NCBI GenBank assembly: GCA_017745175.1
Contig: JAGHZY010000005.1
Location: 62,001 to 126,000 of the forward strand
Reading direction: 5' to 3'
Source: Sphingopyxis sp.
GTDB lineage: Bacteria > Pseudomonadota > Alphaproteobacteria > Sphingomonadales > Sphingomonadaceae
Length of the DNA: 64,000 bases
The notes under the pieces are model-generated. The model worked only from the letters and a program-made list of their open reading frames with translations. It did not search any database and had not been told where the DNA came from. Each line of letters starts with the position of its first letter. Positions within the stretch are counted from its first letter, which is position 1. The position numbers were made by a program, and so were the translations under genes. Below, piece after piece: positions 1 through 7,796 of the stretch.

Positions 1-471
1 CTGCGCGAGCCCGGACCGTGGTTCATCTATATCGCCGGTTTCGGCGAATGCCTGCCCTATTATGACAACCGGCTGAGCCTCGATGCGCAGAAGAAGGACA
101 AATGGGGCATCCCGATCCTCAACACGCGGTTCGAATGGGGCGCGAACGAGAAATTGATGGCCGAGGACATCTCGGCCGAAGCGGTGGCGATGCTGACCGC
201 GGCGGGCGCCGTCGGCGTCCAGGCGATCCGCACTGCGATCCCGCCAGGCGGCCTCGCGATCCACGAAATGGGCACTGCGCGTATGGGCCGCGATCCGAAG
301 ACCTCCTACCTCAACGGCTTCAACCAGTCGCACGAGGTCGCGAACCTCTTCGTCACCGACGGGGCGTGCATGACCTCGACCGCGGCGCAGAACCCGTCGC
401 TTACCTATATGGCGCTGACCGCGCGCGCGGCCAATCATGCGGTCGAGCGGCTGAAGGCCGGCCAGCTCTGA
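1..471 (+). CDS. GMC-family flavin oxidoreductase, C-terminal part (5' end outside window)
   Basis: Only the last 156 residues are visible, because the gene enters from the left edge in frame 1. They form the GMC C-terminal domain. HEMGTARMG carries the catalytic His (fragment residue 88) and the segment QNPSLTYMALTARA carries the partner Asn (131). These sequences are typical of the sphingomonad/Bacteroidetes GMC enzymes annotated as glucoside 3-dehydrogenase or gluconate-dehydrogenase-like alpha subunits, which oxidise sugar hydroxyls with FAD. The substrate cannot be read here. A Gfo/Idh/MocA protein and a TIM-barrel isomerase nearby make oxidation of a sugar or glycoside (for example at C3) the best guess. 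It is convergent with the LacI gene that follows, with stop codons 17 bp apart. Confidence 0.85.
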   Translation: MREPGPWFIYIAGFGECLPYYDNRLSLDAQKKDKWGIPILNTRFEWGANEKLMAEDISAEAVAMLTAAGAVGVQAIRTAIPPGGLAIHEMGTARMGRDPKTSYLNGFNQSHEVANLFVTDGACMTSTAAQNPSLTYMALTARAANHAVERLKAGQL

Positions 472-488
472 CCGGGCTGGTCGCGCGC

Positions 489-1496
489 TCAGCGGGCGGG
501 CGGCGCGGTGCTTTCGCGCACCACCAGTTCGTGGGGCAGGGTGATCGAAGCAAGCCCGTCGGCCTTCTTGGACAGGATGGCGAGCAGCATTTCGACCGCC
601 TTGCGGCCGATCGCTTCCTTGGGCTGGCTGATCGTGGTGAGCGCGGGCTGGAAGGCACGGGCGTAGCGAATGTCGTCGAAACCGACGACCGAAACGTCGC
701 GCGGACAATCAAGTCCGCGTTCGCGCAGCGCCGCGATCGCGCCGATCGCCATTTCGTCGCTGAAGCAGAAAAGCGCGGTCGGGGGGTGTTCTTCGGCGAG
801 GAGTTCGTGGGCGAGTGCTTCGCCCGAATCGACCGAAAAATCACCCGTGCGCACCAGCACCTCGTCCCACAATCGCTGTCCCGCAGCCGCTCCCTGCACC
901 CCGCTCAGCCGGTCGCGGCTGATCGGGCTGAGCAGCGGGCCGGTGATCACGCCGATCCGTCGGTGGCCGAGGTCATAGAGATGCTGCATCGCCTCGGCCG
1001 CCGCGACGGCGTTGGCGATATGGACGCTCGAGACATTGAGGCCGGGTTCGAATTCGCAGCCGTTGACGATCGGCGCCTCGGCGCCCTGCTTCGCGACCAG
1101 TGCGACCATGGTCGGCGCGAGCCGGTGCCCGAGGAAGACCATGCCGTCGGCCTCGCGGCGCGTCAGCATCGCGGCATAATATTCCTCGCGCTCGCTGTCA
1201 TGGTGCGTGTCGCCAATCAGCAGCGAATAGCGCGCGGCGAGCGCCGCTTCCTCGGCGCCGCGGATCACCGCCGAGAAAAAGGGGTTGGAAATGTCGGGAA
1301 CGGTCAGGATGATCCGCTGCGACCGCGTCGTCCGCAGGCTCTGCGCGGCATAGTTGGGGGCATAGCCGAGCGCCTTTGCCGCCTGCAGCACCTGGCTGCG
1401 CCGCGGCTCGCTGACCGCGTCGGGGTTGCTCAATGCGCGTGACACCGTGGCCGTCGAAACCCCCGCCGCGCGCGCCACATCTGCGATTGTCGTCAT
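489..1496 (-). CDS. LacI-family transcriptional regulator
   Basis: A 335-residue protein of normal LacI length. The N-terminal HTH reads TIADVARAAGVSTATVSRAL (residues 3-22), followed by the hinge helix region around residues 45-60 and a periplasmic-binding-like effector domain (about 60-330). It should repress a sugar locus and release on binding a sugar or sugar derivative. It is divergent from the MFS gene. The 110-bp gap holds an AACGTT-centred imperfect dyad four bases before its start (1500-1511), a candidate autoregulatory site, and a TGTAATCCATTACA dyad near the MFS start. The latter recurs before the TBDR gene at 5.4 kb, so the whole 1.6-9.4 kb block is its probable regulon. The effector is unknown. 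Confidence 0.92.
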   Translation of the reverse strand: MTTIADVARAAGVSTATVSRALSNPDAVSEPRRSQVLQAAKALGYAPNYAAQSLRTTRSQRIILTVPDISNPFFSAVIRGAEEAALAARYSLLIGDTHHDSEREEYYAAMLTRREADGMVFLGHRLAPTMVALVAKQGAEAPIVNGCEFEPGLNVSSVHIANAVAAAEAMQHLYDLGHRRIGVITGPLLSPISRDRLSGVQGAAAGQRLWDEVLVRTGDFSVDSGEALAHELLAEEHPPTALFCFSDEMAIGAIAALRERGLDCPRDVSVVGFDDIRYARAFQPALTTISQPKEAIGRKAVEMLLAILSKKADGLASITLPHELVVRESTAPPAR

Positions 1497-1499
1497 TCG

Positions 1500-1511
1500 G
1501 AAAACGTTCTC
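1500..1511. promoter_or_regulatory. Candidate LacI autoregulatory dyad
   Basis: GAAAACGTTCTC is an imperfect palindrome (10 of 12 positions symmetric) centred on AACGTT, the usual centre of LacI-family operators. It starts four bases upstream of the lacI-type start codon. The assignment rests on position and symmetry only. Confidence 0.35.
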
Positions 1512-1576
1512 TCATCGTGAAAAGCGTTGGGAAGCTTAGTATTATTGGCCTTGCGATTCAACGCTGCTGTGCATAA

Positions 1577-1590
1577 TGTAATCCATTACA
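1577..1590. promoter_or_regulatory. Candidate operator dyad before the MFS gene
   Basis: TGTAATCCATTACA has perfect 6-bp arms around a CC centre. It overlaps the end of a -10-like CATAAT (1572-1577) and lies 17 bp before the GTG start of the MFS gene, a classic repressor position. Twelve of 14 bases match the site at 5439-5452 before the TBDR gene. Confidence 0.55.
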
Positions 1591-1607
1591 AAATATGGGA
1601 GAGGGTT

Positions 1608-3125
1608 GTGAACGGGGCATTTGATTCGCGACGACGGCTTTTCGGAATATCCTTTGCCGCGATTACGGCGACATCCTTCTGCTTCGTGCTGCGCGCGATG
1701 GTCGTCGACGAATGGGGCGTCGCCTTCGGGCTTTCGGAAACGCAGAAGGGCGAATTGCTGGGGGTCGGCCTCTGGCCCTTCGCGATCACCATCGTGCTGC
1801 TCAGCCTCGTCATCGACCGGATCGGCTTCCGCCGCGCCCTCGGCTTTGCCGCCGCCTGTCACATCGTCGGGCTCGCGATCCTCGTGACCGCGGGCGGCTA
1901 TTGGTCGCTCTATGCCGGTACCTTCATTATGGCGCTCGGCAACGGAGCGGTCGAGGCGGCCGCCAACCCGCTCGTCGCGACGCTCTACCATGAGGACAAG
2001 CCGCGCTGGCTCAACCGCCTCCACGCCGCCTGGCCGCTCGGGCTGATGCTGGGCGGGGTGATCGCCATCGCCTTCGGCGCGCATGTCGACTGGCGTGCGA
2101 AAACCGCGATCATGGCGGTTCCGGTGCTTGTCTATGCACTCGCGCTCTGGGGGCAACGCTTTCCGGTCAGCGAGCGCGTCGCGGCGGGGGTGTCCTATCG
2201 CGAGATGCTGAAGGAGGCGGGCTTCGTCAGCGCCTTCGTCATCCTGTCGCTGATGTGCGTCGAGATCGGGCGCGTCGCCGATCTGCCGGGTACGCTCGTC
2301 GTCTTCGCGATCGCGGCGCTCACCGCCCTCTATGCCCTCTACGCCCGTTCGGCGGGGAACCCGCTCTATATCATCCTCGTCCTCGTGATGATCCCGCTCG
2401 CGATCACCGAACTCAGCACCGACAGCTGGATCGTGTCGCTGATGGAGCCCGAACTCGCGCGCTGGGGGATCGAGGCGGGCTGGGTGCTCGTCTATACCGC
2501 CGCGATTGTCTTTGTGATCCGCCTGTTCGCGGGATCGATCGTGCACGTCGCGACCCCGCTCGGCACGCTCGCGATCGCGTCGGCGCTCGCCGCGGTCGGG
2601 CTGTTCTGGATGGCAGGATCGAGCGGCGCGGCGCTGCTCGCCGCAGCAACGCTTTACGGCATCGGCAAGAGCTTCTTTTGGGGCACCAGCCTTGCTATCG
2701 CATCGGAACGCTTTCCGAAGGGCGGCGCGGTGACGGTGAACGTCATGGCGGGGGCAGGGATGCTTGCGGCGGGGATCGTCGGGGCGAGCCTGCTCGGCAC
2801 GATCCAGGACCGTTCGACCGCTGCCGGGCTCGCAGCCTATGACCGCGCGCACGAAACGCGGCTCGCCGAAACCCACTTGTCGGCGCCGAAACAGGGTGTG
2901 TTCGGATCGTATCGCGCGCTCGACGCGGCATCGGTCGCCCGCGCGCCCGAAGCCGAACGGCGCGCGGTTGAAACGGTCGTGGTCGAGGGCAAGAAGGGCG
3001 CGCTGCGCGAGGTCGCGCTGCTGCCGGTGATGATGATGGCGGTCTATCTCGCGCTGATCCTCTTCTTCCGGTCGCGCGGCGGCTATGCGCCCGTAACCCT
3101 GGCGGCGGCGCGGGGCGAGGCATGA
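1608..3125 (+). CDS. MFS transporter, FucP/GlcP-like sugar type
   Basis: About 505 residues, hydrophobic throughout, with some 12 membrane segments expected. The region NGAVEAAANPLVATLY followed by WLNRLHAAWPLGLMLGG resembles the conserved mid-part of FucP/GlcP-type sugar permeases, so inner-membrane uptake of a monosaccharide or glycoside is likely. I chose the GTG at 1608 because GGAGAGGG (1598-1605) is the only good ribosome-binding site. An upstream in-frame ATG at 1527 would place the operator dyad inside the coding sequence. The segment from about residue 410 to 470 is a hydrophilic insertion before the last membrane helix. The stop overlaps the next start (ATGA), so the two genes are translationally coupled. 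Confidence 0.85.
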   Translation: MNGAFDSRRRLFGISFAAITATSFCFVLRAMVVDEWGVAFGLSETQKGELLGVGLWPFAITIVLLSLVIDRIGFRRALGFAAACHIVGLAILVTAGGYWSLYAGTFIMALGNGAVEAAANPLVATLYHEDKPRWLNRLHAAWPLGLMLGGVIAIAFGAHVDWRAKTAIMAVPVLVYALALWGQRFPVSERVAAGVSYREMLKEAGFVSAFVILSLMCVEIGRVADLPGTLVVFAIAALTALYALYARSAGNPLYIILVLVMIPLAITELSTDSWIVSLMEPELARWGIEAGWVLVYTAAIVFVIRLFAGSIVHVATPLGTLAIASALAAVGLFWMAGSSGAALLAAATLYGIGKSFFWGTSLAIASERFPKGGAVTVNVMAGAGMLAAGIVGASLLGTIQDRSTAAGLAAYDRAHETRLAETHLSAPKQGVFGSYRALDAASVARAPEAERRAVETVVVEGKKGALREVALLPVMMMAVYLALILFFRSRGGYAPVTLAAARGEA

Positions 3126-4297
3126 CCGTGCCCGTACAGCCTCTCGCCATGGCGCCCCTCGCTATGGGGATGGTCGGCGGCGGCCCCGGTTCGTTCATCG
3201 GGCCGGTGCACCGCATGGCGGCCGAGCTCGACGGAGCAATACGCCTGCGCGCCGGGGTGTTCAGCCGCGACCATGCGCGTTCGCTCGAGGCCGCGGCGGA
3301 TTATGGCATTGATCCCGAACGCGCCTATCCCGATCTCGCGACAATGCTTGCGGCCGAGGCGCAACGTCCCGACGGCATCGCCTTCGTCGCGATCGCGACG
3401 CCCAACGACACGCATCTGCCGATCGCTGCGGCGGCGCTGGCAGCCGGCGTGCATGTGATCAGCGACAAGCCGGCGACCGCGACGCTCGACGAGGCGCTGG
3501 TGTTGCAGCGGCATGTCGCGGCGTCGAGCGCGCTCTATGCAGTGACCTATACCTACACCGGCTATCCGCTGGTCCGCGAAGCGCGCGAGCGGGTCGCGCG
3601 CGGCGACCTCGGGCGTATCCGCCGCGTGCATGTCGAATATCCGCAGGGCTGGCTCGCCGATCCGGTCGAGCAGGGCGACAACCGACAGGCCGGGTGGCGG
3701 ACCGATCCGGCGCGCACGGGGGTTGGCGGGTGTATTTCGGACATCGGTGTCCATGCGCTGAATCTGGCCGAATATGTGTCGGGCGAACGGATCGGTCATC
3801 TGCTCGCCGATCTTGTCGCGGTGGTTCCGGGGCGCCGGCTCGACGACGACGCGACGCTGCTGTTGCGCTTTGACGGCGACGCGCGGGGCCTCGTCGCGGC
3901 GACGCAGGTCGCGGCGGGCGCGCGCAACGATCTGCGCCTTTCGATCTGGGGCGAGCGCGGCGGGCTGCAATGGTCGCACGCCGACAGCCAGCATCTCTAT
4001 CTCCGCTGGCCCGACCGCCCCGACGAGATCGTCAGCGCGGGCGGGCCGTGGCTCGGTCCGTTGGCGACCGGTGCGACACGGCTTCCCGCGGGGCATCCCG
4101 AAGGTTTCATCGAAGCGTTCGCAAACATCTATCGCGATTTCGCCGGTGCGATCCGCACCGCAACCCCGATCGCCGAAACACCACTCTGCGGAATCGGGGA
4201 CGGCGTGCGCGGGCTGCGCTTCGTCGACGCCGCGCTCCGATCCTCGGCGCAAGGCGGCAGCTGGCAGCCGGTCGAAGACGCCGGTGCCCGCCCCTGA
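3122..4297 (+). CDS. Gfo/Idh/MocA-family NAD(P)-dependent oxidoreductase
   Basis: 391 residues. The N-terminal Rossmann fold begins with GMVGGGPGS (about residues 16-24). The family EKP motif appears as SDKPAT (about 117), and the C-terminal alpha/beta dimer domain includes [14 protein letters not shown], whose Asp and His are the usual catalytic positions. Family members oxidise or reduce sugar hydroxyls. Some oxidise glycosides at C3 or act on 3-keto sugars. The start overlaps the MFS stop by four bases. With the GMC enzyme and the TIM-barrel protein it suggests a keto-sugar pathway, but the exact substrate is not visible. Confidence 0.9.
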   Translation: MTVPVQPLAMAPLAMGMVGGGPGSFIGPVHRMAAELDGAIRLRAGVFSRDHARSLEAAADYGIDPERAYPDLATMLAAEAQRPDGIAFVAIATPNDTHLPIAAAALAAGVHVISDKPATATLDEALVLQRHVAASSALYAVTYTYTGYPLVREARERVARGDLGRIRRVHVEYPQGWLADPVEQGDNRQAGWRTDPARTGVGGCISDIGVHALNLAEYVSGERIGHLLADLVAVVPGRRLDDDATLLLRFDGDARGLVAATQVAAGARNDLRLSIWGERGGLQWSHADSQHLYLRWPDRPDEIVSAGGPWLGPLATGATRLPAGHPEGFIEAFANIYRDFAGAIRTATPIAETPLCGIGDGVRGLRFVDAALRSSAQGGSWQPVEDAGARP

Positions 4298-4321
4298 TCC
4301 TCCCCATCCGAAAGGTTTTTC

Positions 4322-5344
4322 ATGCGAACGATTAAAGGTCCCGCGATTTTTCTGGCGCAGTTCGAGGGCAATGAAGCGCCGTTCGACAGCCTTGCCGGAA
4401 TGGCGGGCTGGGCGGCGGGGCTCGGCTACAAGGGGCTCCAGCTTCCGACCGGCGGGCGGCTGGTGAATCTCGAGCTTGCCGCCGAGAGCCGTGACTATTG
4501 CGACGAACTCACCGGCACGCTCGCCGCGCACGGCCTCGCGATCACCGAGCTCTCGACCCATCTTCAGGGGCAGCTGATTGCGGTCGATCCCGCGCAGGAC
4601 AGGCTGTTCGATGCCTTCGCGCCCGCACATCTCCACGGAAAGCCCGATGCGCGAAGGGAATGGGCGACCGGCCAATTGCTGCTCGCGGCGAAGGCGAGCC
4701 GCAATCTCGGGCTCGATACGCATGTTACCTTCTCGGGTGCGCTCGCTTGGGCGAACTTCTACCCGTGGCCGCAGCGCCCGGTGGGGATGGTCGAGGAGGC
4801 CTTCGCCGAACTGGCGCGCCGCTGGCGCCCGATTCTCGACGCCTTCGACGATGCCGGGGTCGATGTCGCCTACGAAATCCATCCGGGCGAGGACCTGCAC
4901 GACGGCGCGACCTTCGAGCGCTTCCTTGCCGCGGTCGACGATCACCCGCGCGCCAATATCCTGTACGACCCCAGCCACTTCCTGTTGCAGCAGCTGGATT
5001 ATCTCGCCTTCATCGACCTCTATCACGAGCGCATCAGGGCGTTCCATGTGAAGGATGCCGAGTTCCGGCCGAGTGGCCGCTCGGGCGTCTATGGCGGCTA
5101 TCAGGACTGGATCGATCGGCCCGGGCGCTTCCGCTCGCTCGGCGACGGCCAGATCGATTTTCGCACGATCTTCTCGAAGATGGCGCAATATGATTTCCCC
5201 GGCTGGGCCGTGCTCGAATGGGAATGCTGCCTCAAGCATCCCGAGGACGGCGCGCGCGAAGGCGCCGGGTTCATCGCCGACCGCATCATCCGCGTGACCG
5301 ATCGGGCGTTCGACGATTTCGCCGGCGGTTCCGAAAGGGGTTGA
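4322..5344 (+). CDS. Sugar phosphate isomerase/epimerase-family TIM-barrel protein
   Basis: 340 residues of the AP-endonuclease-2/xylose-isomerase-like superfamily. Probable metal ligands are seen as Glu (~185, EIHPGED), Asp/His (~216-219, YDPSH), His (~242, HVKDAEF) and Glu (~299-301, EWE), the usual order for a divalent-metal site in a TIM barrel. Relatives isomerise or epimerise keto sugars, and some cleave 3-keto glycosides. It lies 24 bp after the Gfo/Idh/MocA gene, and AAAGG precedes the ATG. It probably processes the product of the neighbouring dehydrogenases in the cytoplasm. Confidence 0.88.
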   Translation: MRTIKGPAIFLAQFEGNEAPFDSLAGMAGWAAGLGYKGLQLPTGGRLVNLELAAESRDYCDELTGTLAAHGLAITELSTHLQGQLIAVDPAQDRLFDAFAPAHLHGKPDARREWATGQLLLAAKASRNLGLDTHVTFSGALAWANFYPWPQRPVGMVEEAFAELARRWRPILDAFDDAGVDVAYEIHPGEDLHDGATFERFLAAVDDHPRANILYDPSHFLLQQLDYLAFIDLYHERIRAFHVKDAEFRPSGRSGVYGGYQDWIDRPGRFRSLGDGQIDFRTIFSKMAQYDFPGWAVLEWECCLKHPEDGAREGAGFIADRIIRVTDRAFDDFAGGSERG

Positions 5345-5393
5345 CGCGCGGCCGCACGGGCGGCCCGTGGCGCTGAAACCTCCCATCTCTCAA

Positions 5394-5407
5394 TGATAAC
5401 GTTATCA
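5394..5407. promoter_or_regulatory. Perfect 14-bp palindrome before the TBDR gene
   Basis: TGATAACGTTATCA is a perfect palindrome with the ACGT centre common among LacI-family operators. It lies 146 bp upstream of the TBDR start, in an AT-rich gap after the isomerase gene. The bound protein is unknown. Confidence 0.5.
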
Positions 5408-5438
5408 AATAGAAAAATTAGACAGTAGGGACGAAATT

Positions 5439-5452
5439 TGTAATCGATTACT
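5439..5452. promoter_or_regulatory. Candidate LacI operator before the TBDR gene
   Basis: TGTAATCGATTACT contains the perfect 12-bp palindrome GTAATCGATTAC. It is nearly identical to the dyad at 1577-1590 next to the local lacI-type gene. TTGACT, a possible -35 box, begins at its last base (5452-5457). Confidence 0.55.
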
Positions 5453-5489
5453 TGACTCGGGGTTCCTCTTGGGTTTTACCCTCGAAAAA

Positions 5490-5512
5490 CATGAACTGTA
5501 ATCGAGTTCATG
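5490..5512. promoter_or_regulatory. 8-bp inverted repeat with GTAATCG centre
   Basis: CATGAACT and AGTTCATG flank a 7-bp centre GTAATCG. The arms are perfect, and the centre repeats part of the operator at 5439-5452. It ends 27 bp before the TBDR start and could act as an operator or as a hairpin in the leader RNA. Confidence 0.4.
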
Positions 5513-5539
5513 AAAAAGATAACAGGAGGGAGAGGCCCA

Positions 5540-7753
5540 ATGGCACATCGTCTGCGTACCTATCTTTGCGTCACCGCCGCGCTGGTGGCATCGCCCGCAC
5601 TCGCACAGGAGCAGCCCGACGCGCCGCAGGACGGCGATATCGTCGTGACCGCGACGCGAACCGAGTCGCTCGCCTCGAAGACGCCGATCGCGCTGACCGC
5701 GATCGGGTCCGAGGGGCTGCGCGACGCCGGCGTCACCAACCCGACCGCGCTCGCCGACGTTGTGCCCAACCTGTCGATCGACCGTGCCAACGGGCTCCAG
5801 ATCACGATCCGCGGCGTCACCAGCACCGACGGCACCGAAAAGGGCGATCCGTCGGCCGCCTTCCTGCTCGACGGCGTCTATATCGCGCGCCCGCAGGCGC
5901 AGGAGGTGAGCTTCTTCGACATCGAGCGCGTCGAGGTGCTGCGCGGGCCGCAGGGGACGCTGTTCGGCCGCAACACGACCGCCGGTGTCGTCCATGTCAT
6001 CTCGGCACGACCGACCGACCGCTTCTCGGCGTCGTTCGATGCGACCTATGGCAATTACGACACGATCCAGGCGACGGCGGTGGTCAATGTGCCCGTCGCG
6101 ACCGGCTTCGCGCTGCGCGGGGCGCTGAACTATGATCGCCGCGACAGCTATGTGATCCAGTCGGCGACCTCGCCTTTCGGCCTCGATCCCGCGAAGAAGA
6201 ATCTTTCGGCCCGCCTCTCGGCGCTGATCGAGTTCGGCCCCGATATCAGCCTGCTGGTCAAGGGCGACTATAGCAGCATCAAGGGGCGTCCGACCAACAC
6301 CGTGCGGCTGACCAACTTCTTCGACCGGCCCTTCGTCGCCGAAGGCCGGCCGCATTATATCTCCATGGGCTCGGCGCAGCGCCGCACGCGGCTCCACAAC
6401 GACGGGGTCGAATCCTTCTACGACAATGAAACCTGGGGCATTTCGGCGGAGCTCAACTGGGCGTTCGGTCCGGTCGACATGACCTATCTCGGCAGCTACC
6501 GCGAGCTCACCCGGCACGAGGGCGGGCCGCAGGATTTCGGCGGGCCGATCGCCTTCCCCGGCGTCTTTGACGGTGAATATTGGCAGAATTCGCAGGAACT
6601 GCGTTTCGCCTACAATGACGGCGGGCCGTTCACCGGCCAGGTCGGCGGCTATTATTTCAAGGAAAAGTCGGGCATCGGGGCCTATATTCTGAACCCGCCC
6701 TTCATCCCCGGTGCCACAGCCTATGGCTTCCCGCAGGACCCGACGATTTCCGAATCGAAGGGCGTGTTCGGGCAAGTCAGCTACGAGCTGATTCCCGATC
6801 TGAAGCTCACCGGCGGCATCCGCTATTCGCACGATCTCAAGTCGCGTGTCGGGCAGACGGTGATTGTCTTCCCGGCCCCCGTCGGGGTCGTGCCGACGCA
6901 GCAGAACACCGCGCGGCGCACCTTCAGCAAGGTGACGTGGCGCGCCGGCATCGACTATAATATCGGCAACACCTTGCTCTACGCGACGGTCTCGACCGGC
7001 TACAAGGCGGGCGGTTTCAACGACGGCTGCGAGGCGGGCACCGGCACCGGATGCGTTCTGCCCGCCGACATCCTCTATTACGACCCCGAAACGCTCACCG
7101 CCTATGAAGGCGGCGTGAAGACGCGCTTCGCTGACGGCGCGGTGCGCCTCAACGCGTCGATCTTCCATTATGACTACAAGGGACTGCAACTCAGCTTCCA
7201 GTCGAACAGCTGCGGCGGTCCGTGCCAGATCACGACCAATGCCGCCGCTGCCAAGGTCGACGGCATCGAGCTCGAAACGGTCCTCCAGCCGCATTCTGCG
7301 CATCGCTTCGATTTCAGCATCAGCTATCTGAACGCACGCTACAAGCGTTTCCGGCCGCATGCGACGATCGACTATGCCGGCGTCGATCTCGACCGTTCGC
7401 CTTCGCTCACCGCGTCGGCCGGCTATAATTTCACCTATGAAATGGCGAACGGCGGCAAGATCGAGGCGGGCGCGCGCGTCCGGCTCAGCGACGCCTATTA
7501 TATCACCGACTTCGCGGTGCCGCTGGCGACCAATCCGGCGCAGAAGGGGCCGCTGCAATTCCGCCAGCCGAGCTTTCACAAGACCGACCTGACGCTGACC
7601 TACACCGCACCCGAAGACCGATTCTATCTTCAGGCCTATGCCAAGAATCTCGAAAACGAGATCACGCTTTCGACGGCGTCGGCGCAGAACGGCACGAGTG
7701 CCGCCTTTGCCGACCCCCGGACCTATGGCGTGCGTGCGGGGGTCAAATTCTAG
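5540..7753 (+). CDS. TonB-dependent outer-membrane receptor
   Basis: 737 residues. A signal peptide ends at ALAQE, followed by the TonB-box-like GDIVVTATRTE. The plug domain (about 45-165) contains VEVLRGPQGTLFGRNTTAG. The 22-strand barrel ends in the expected aromatic residue (VRAGVKF). I chose the ATG at 5540 because AGGAGGGAGAGG stands just upstream; an earlier in-frame ATG (5510) lies before that ribosome-binding site. It sits among sugar enzymes and before a secreted esterase, so it probably imports a plant-derived glycoside or oligosaccharide across the outer membrane. Three dyads precede it, which suggests tight control. Confidence 0.92.
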   Translation: MAHRLRTYLCVTAALVASPALAQEQPDAPQDGDIVVTATRTESLASKTPIALTAIGSEGLRDAGVTNPTALADVVPNLSIDRANGLQITIRGVTSTDGTEKGDPSAAFLLDGVYIARPQAQEVSFFDIERVEVLRGPQGTLFGRNTTAGVVHVISARPTDRFSASFDATYGNYDTIQATAVVNVPVATGFALRGALNYDRRDSYVIQSATSPFGLDPAKKNLSARLSALIEFGPDISLLVKGDYSSIKGRPTNTVRLTNFFDRPFVAEGRPHYISMGSAQRRTRLHNDGVESFYDNETWGISAELNWAFGPVDMTYLGSYRELTRHEGGPQDFGGPIAFPGVFDGEYWQNSQELRFAYNDGGPFTGQVGGYYFKEKSGIGAYILNPPFIPGATAYGFPQDPTISESKGVFGQVSYELIPDLKLTGGIRYSHDLKSRVGQTVIVFPAPVGVVPTQQNTARRTFSKVTWRAGIDYNIGNTLLYATVSTGYKAGGFNDGCEAGTGTGCVLPADILYYDPETLTAYEGGVKTRFADGAVRLNASIFHYDYKGLQLSFQSNSCGGPCQITTNAAAAKVDGIELETVLQPHSAHRFDFSISYLNARYKRFRPHATIDYAGVDLDRSPSLTASAGYNFTYEMANGGKIEAGARVRLSDAYYITDFAVPLATNPAQKGPLQFRQPSFHKTDLTLTYTAPEDRFYLQAYAKNLENEITLSTASAQNGTSAAFADPRTYGVRAGVKF

Positions 7754-7796
7754 ACCACCAGTTCGACGGACAAGGGGCGCAATCGGGAGAATGGTC

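Noticed and set aside
102..1442. 446-codon open frame on the plus strand over the LacI gene
   Set aside because: It runs antisense to a clear LacI protein and across the end of the GMC gene, and its product is Arg-rich with no recognisable fold.
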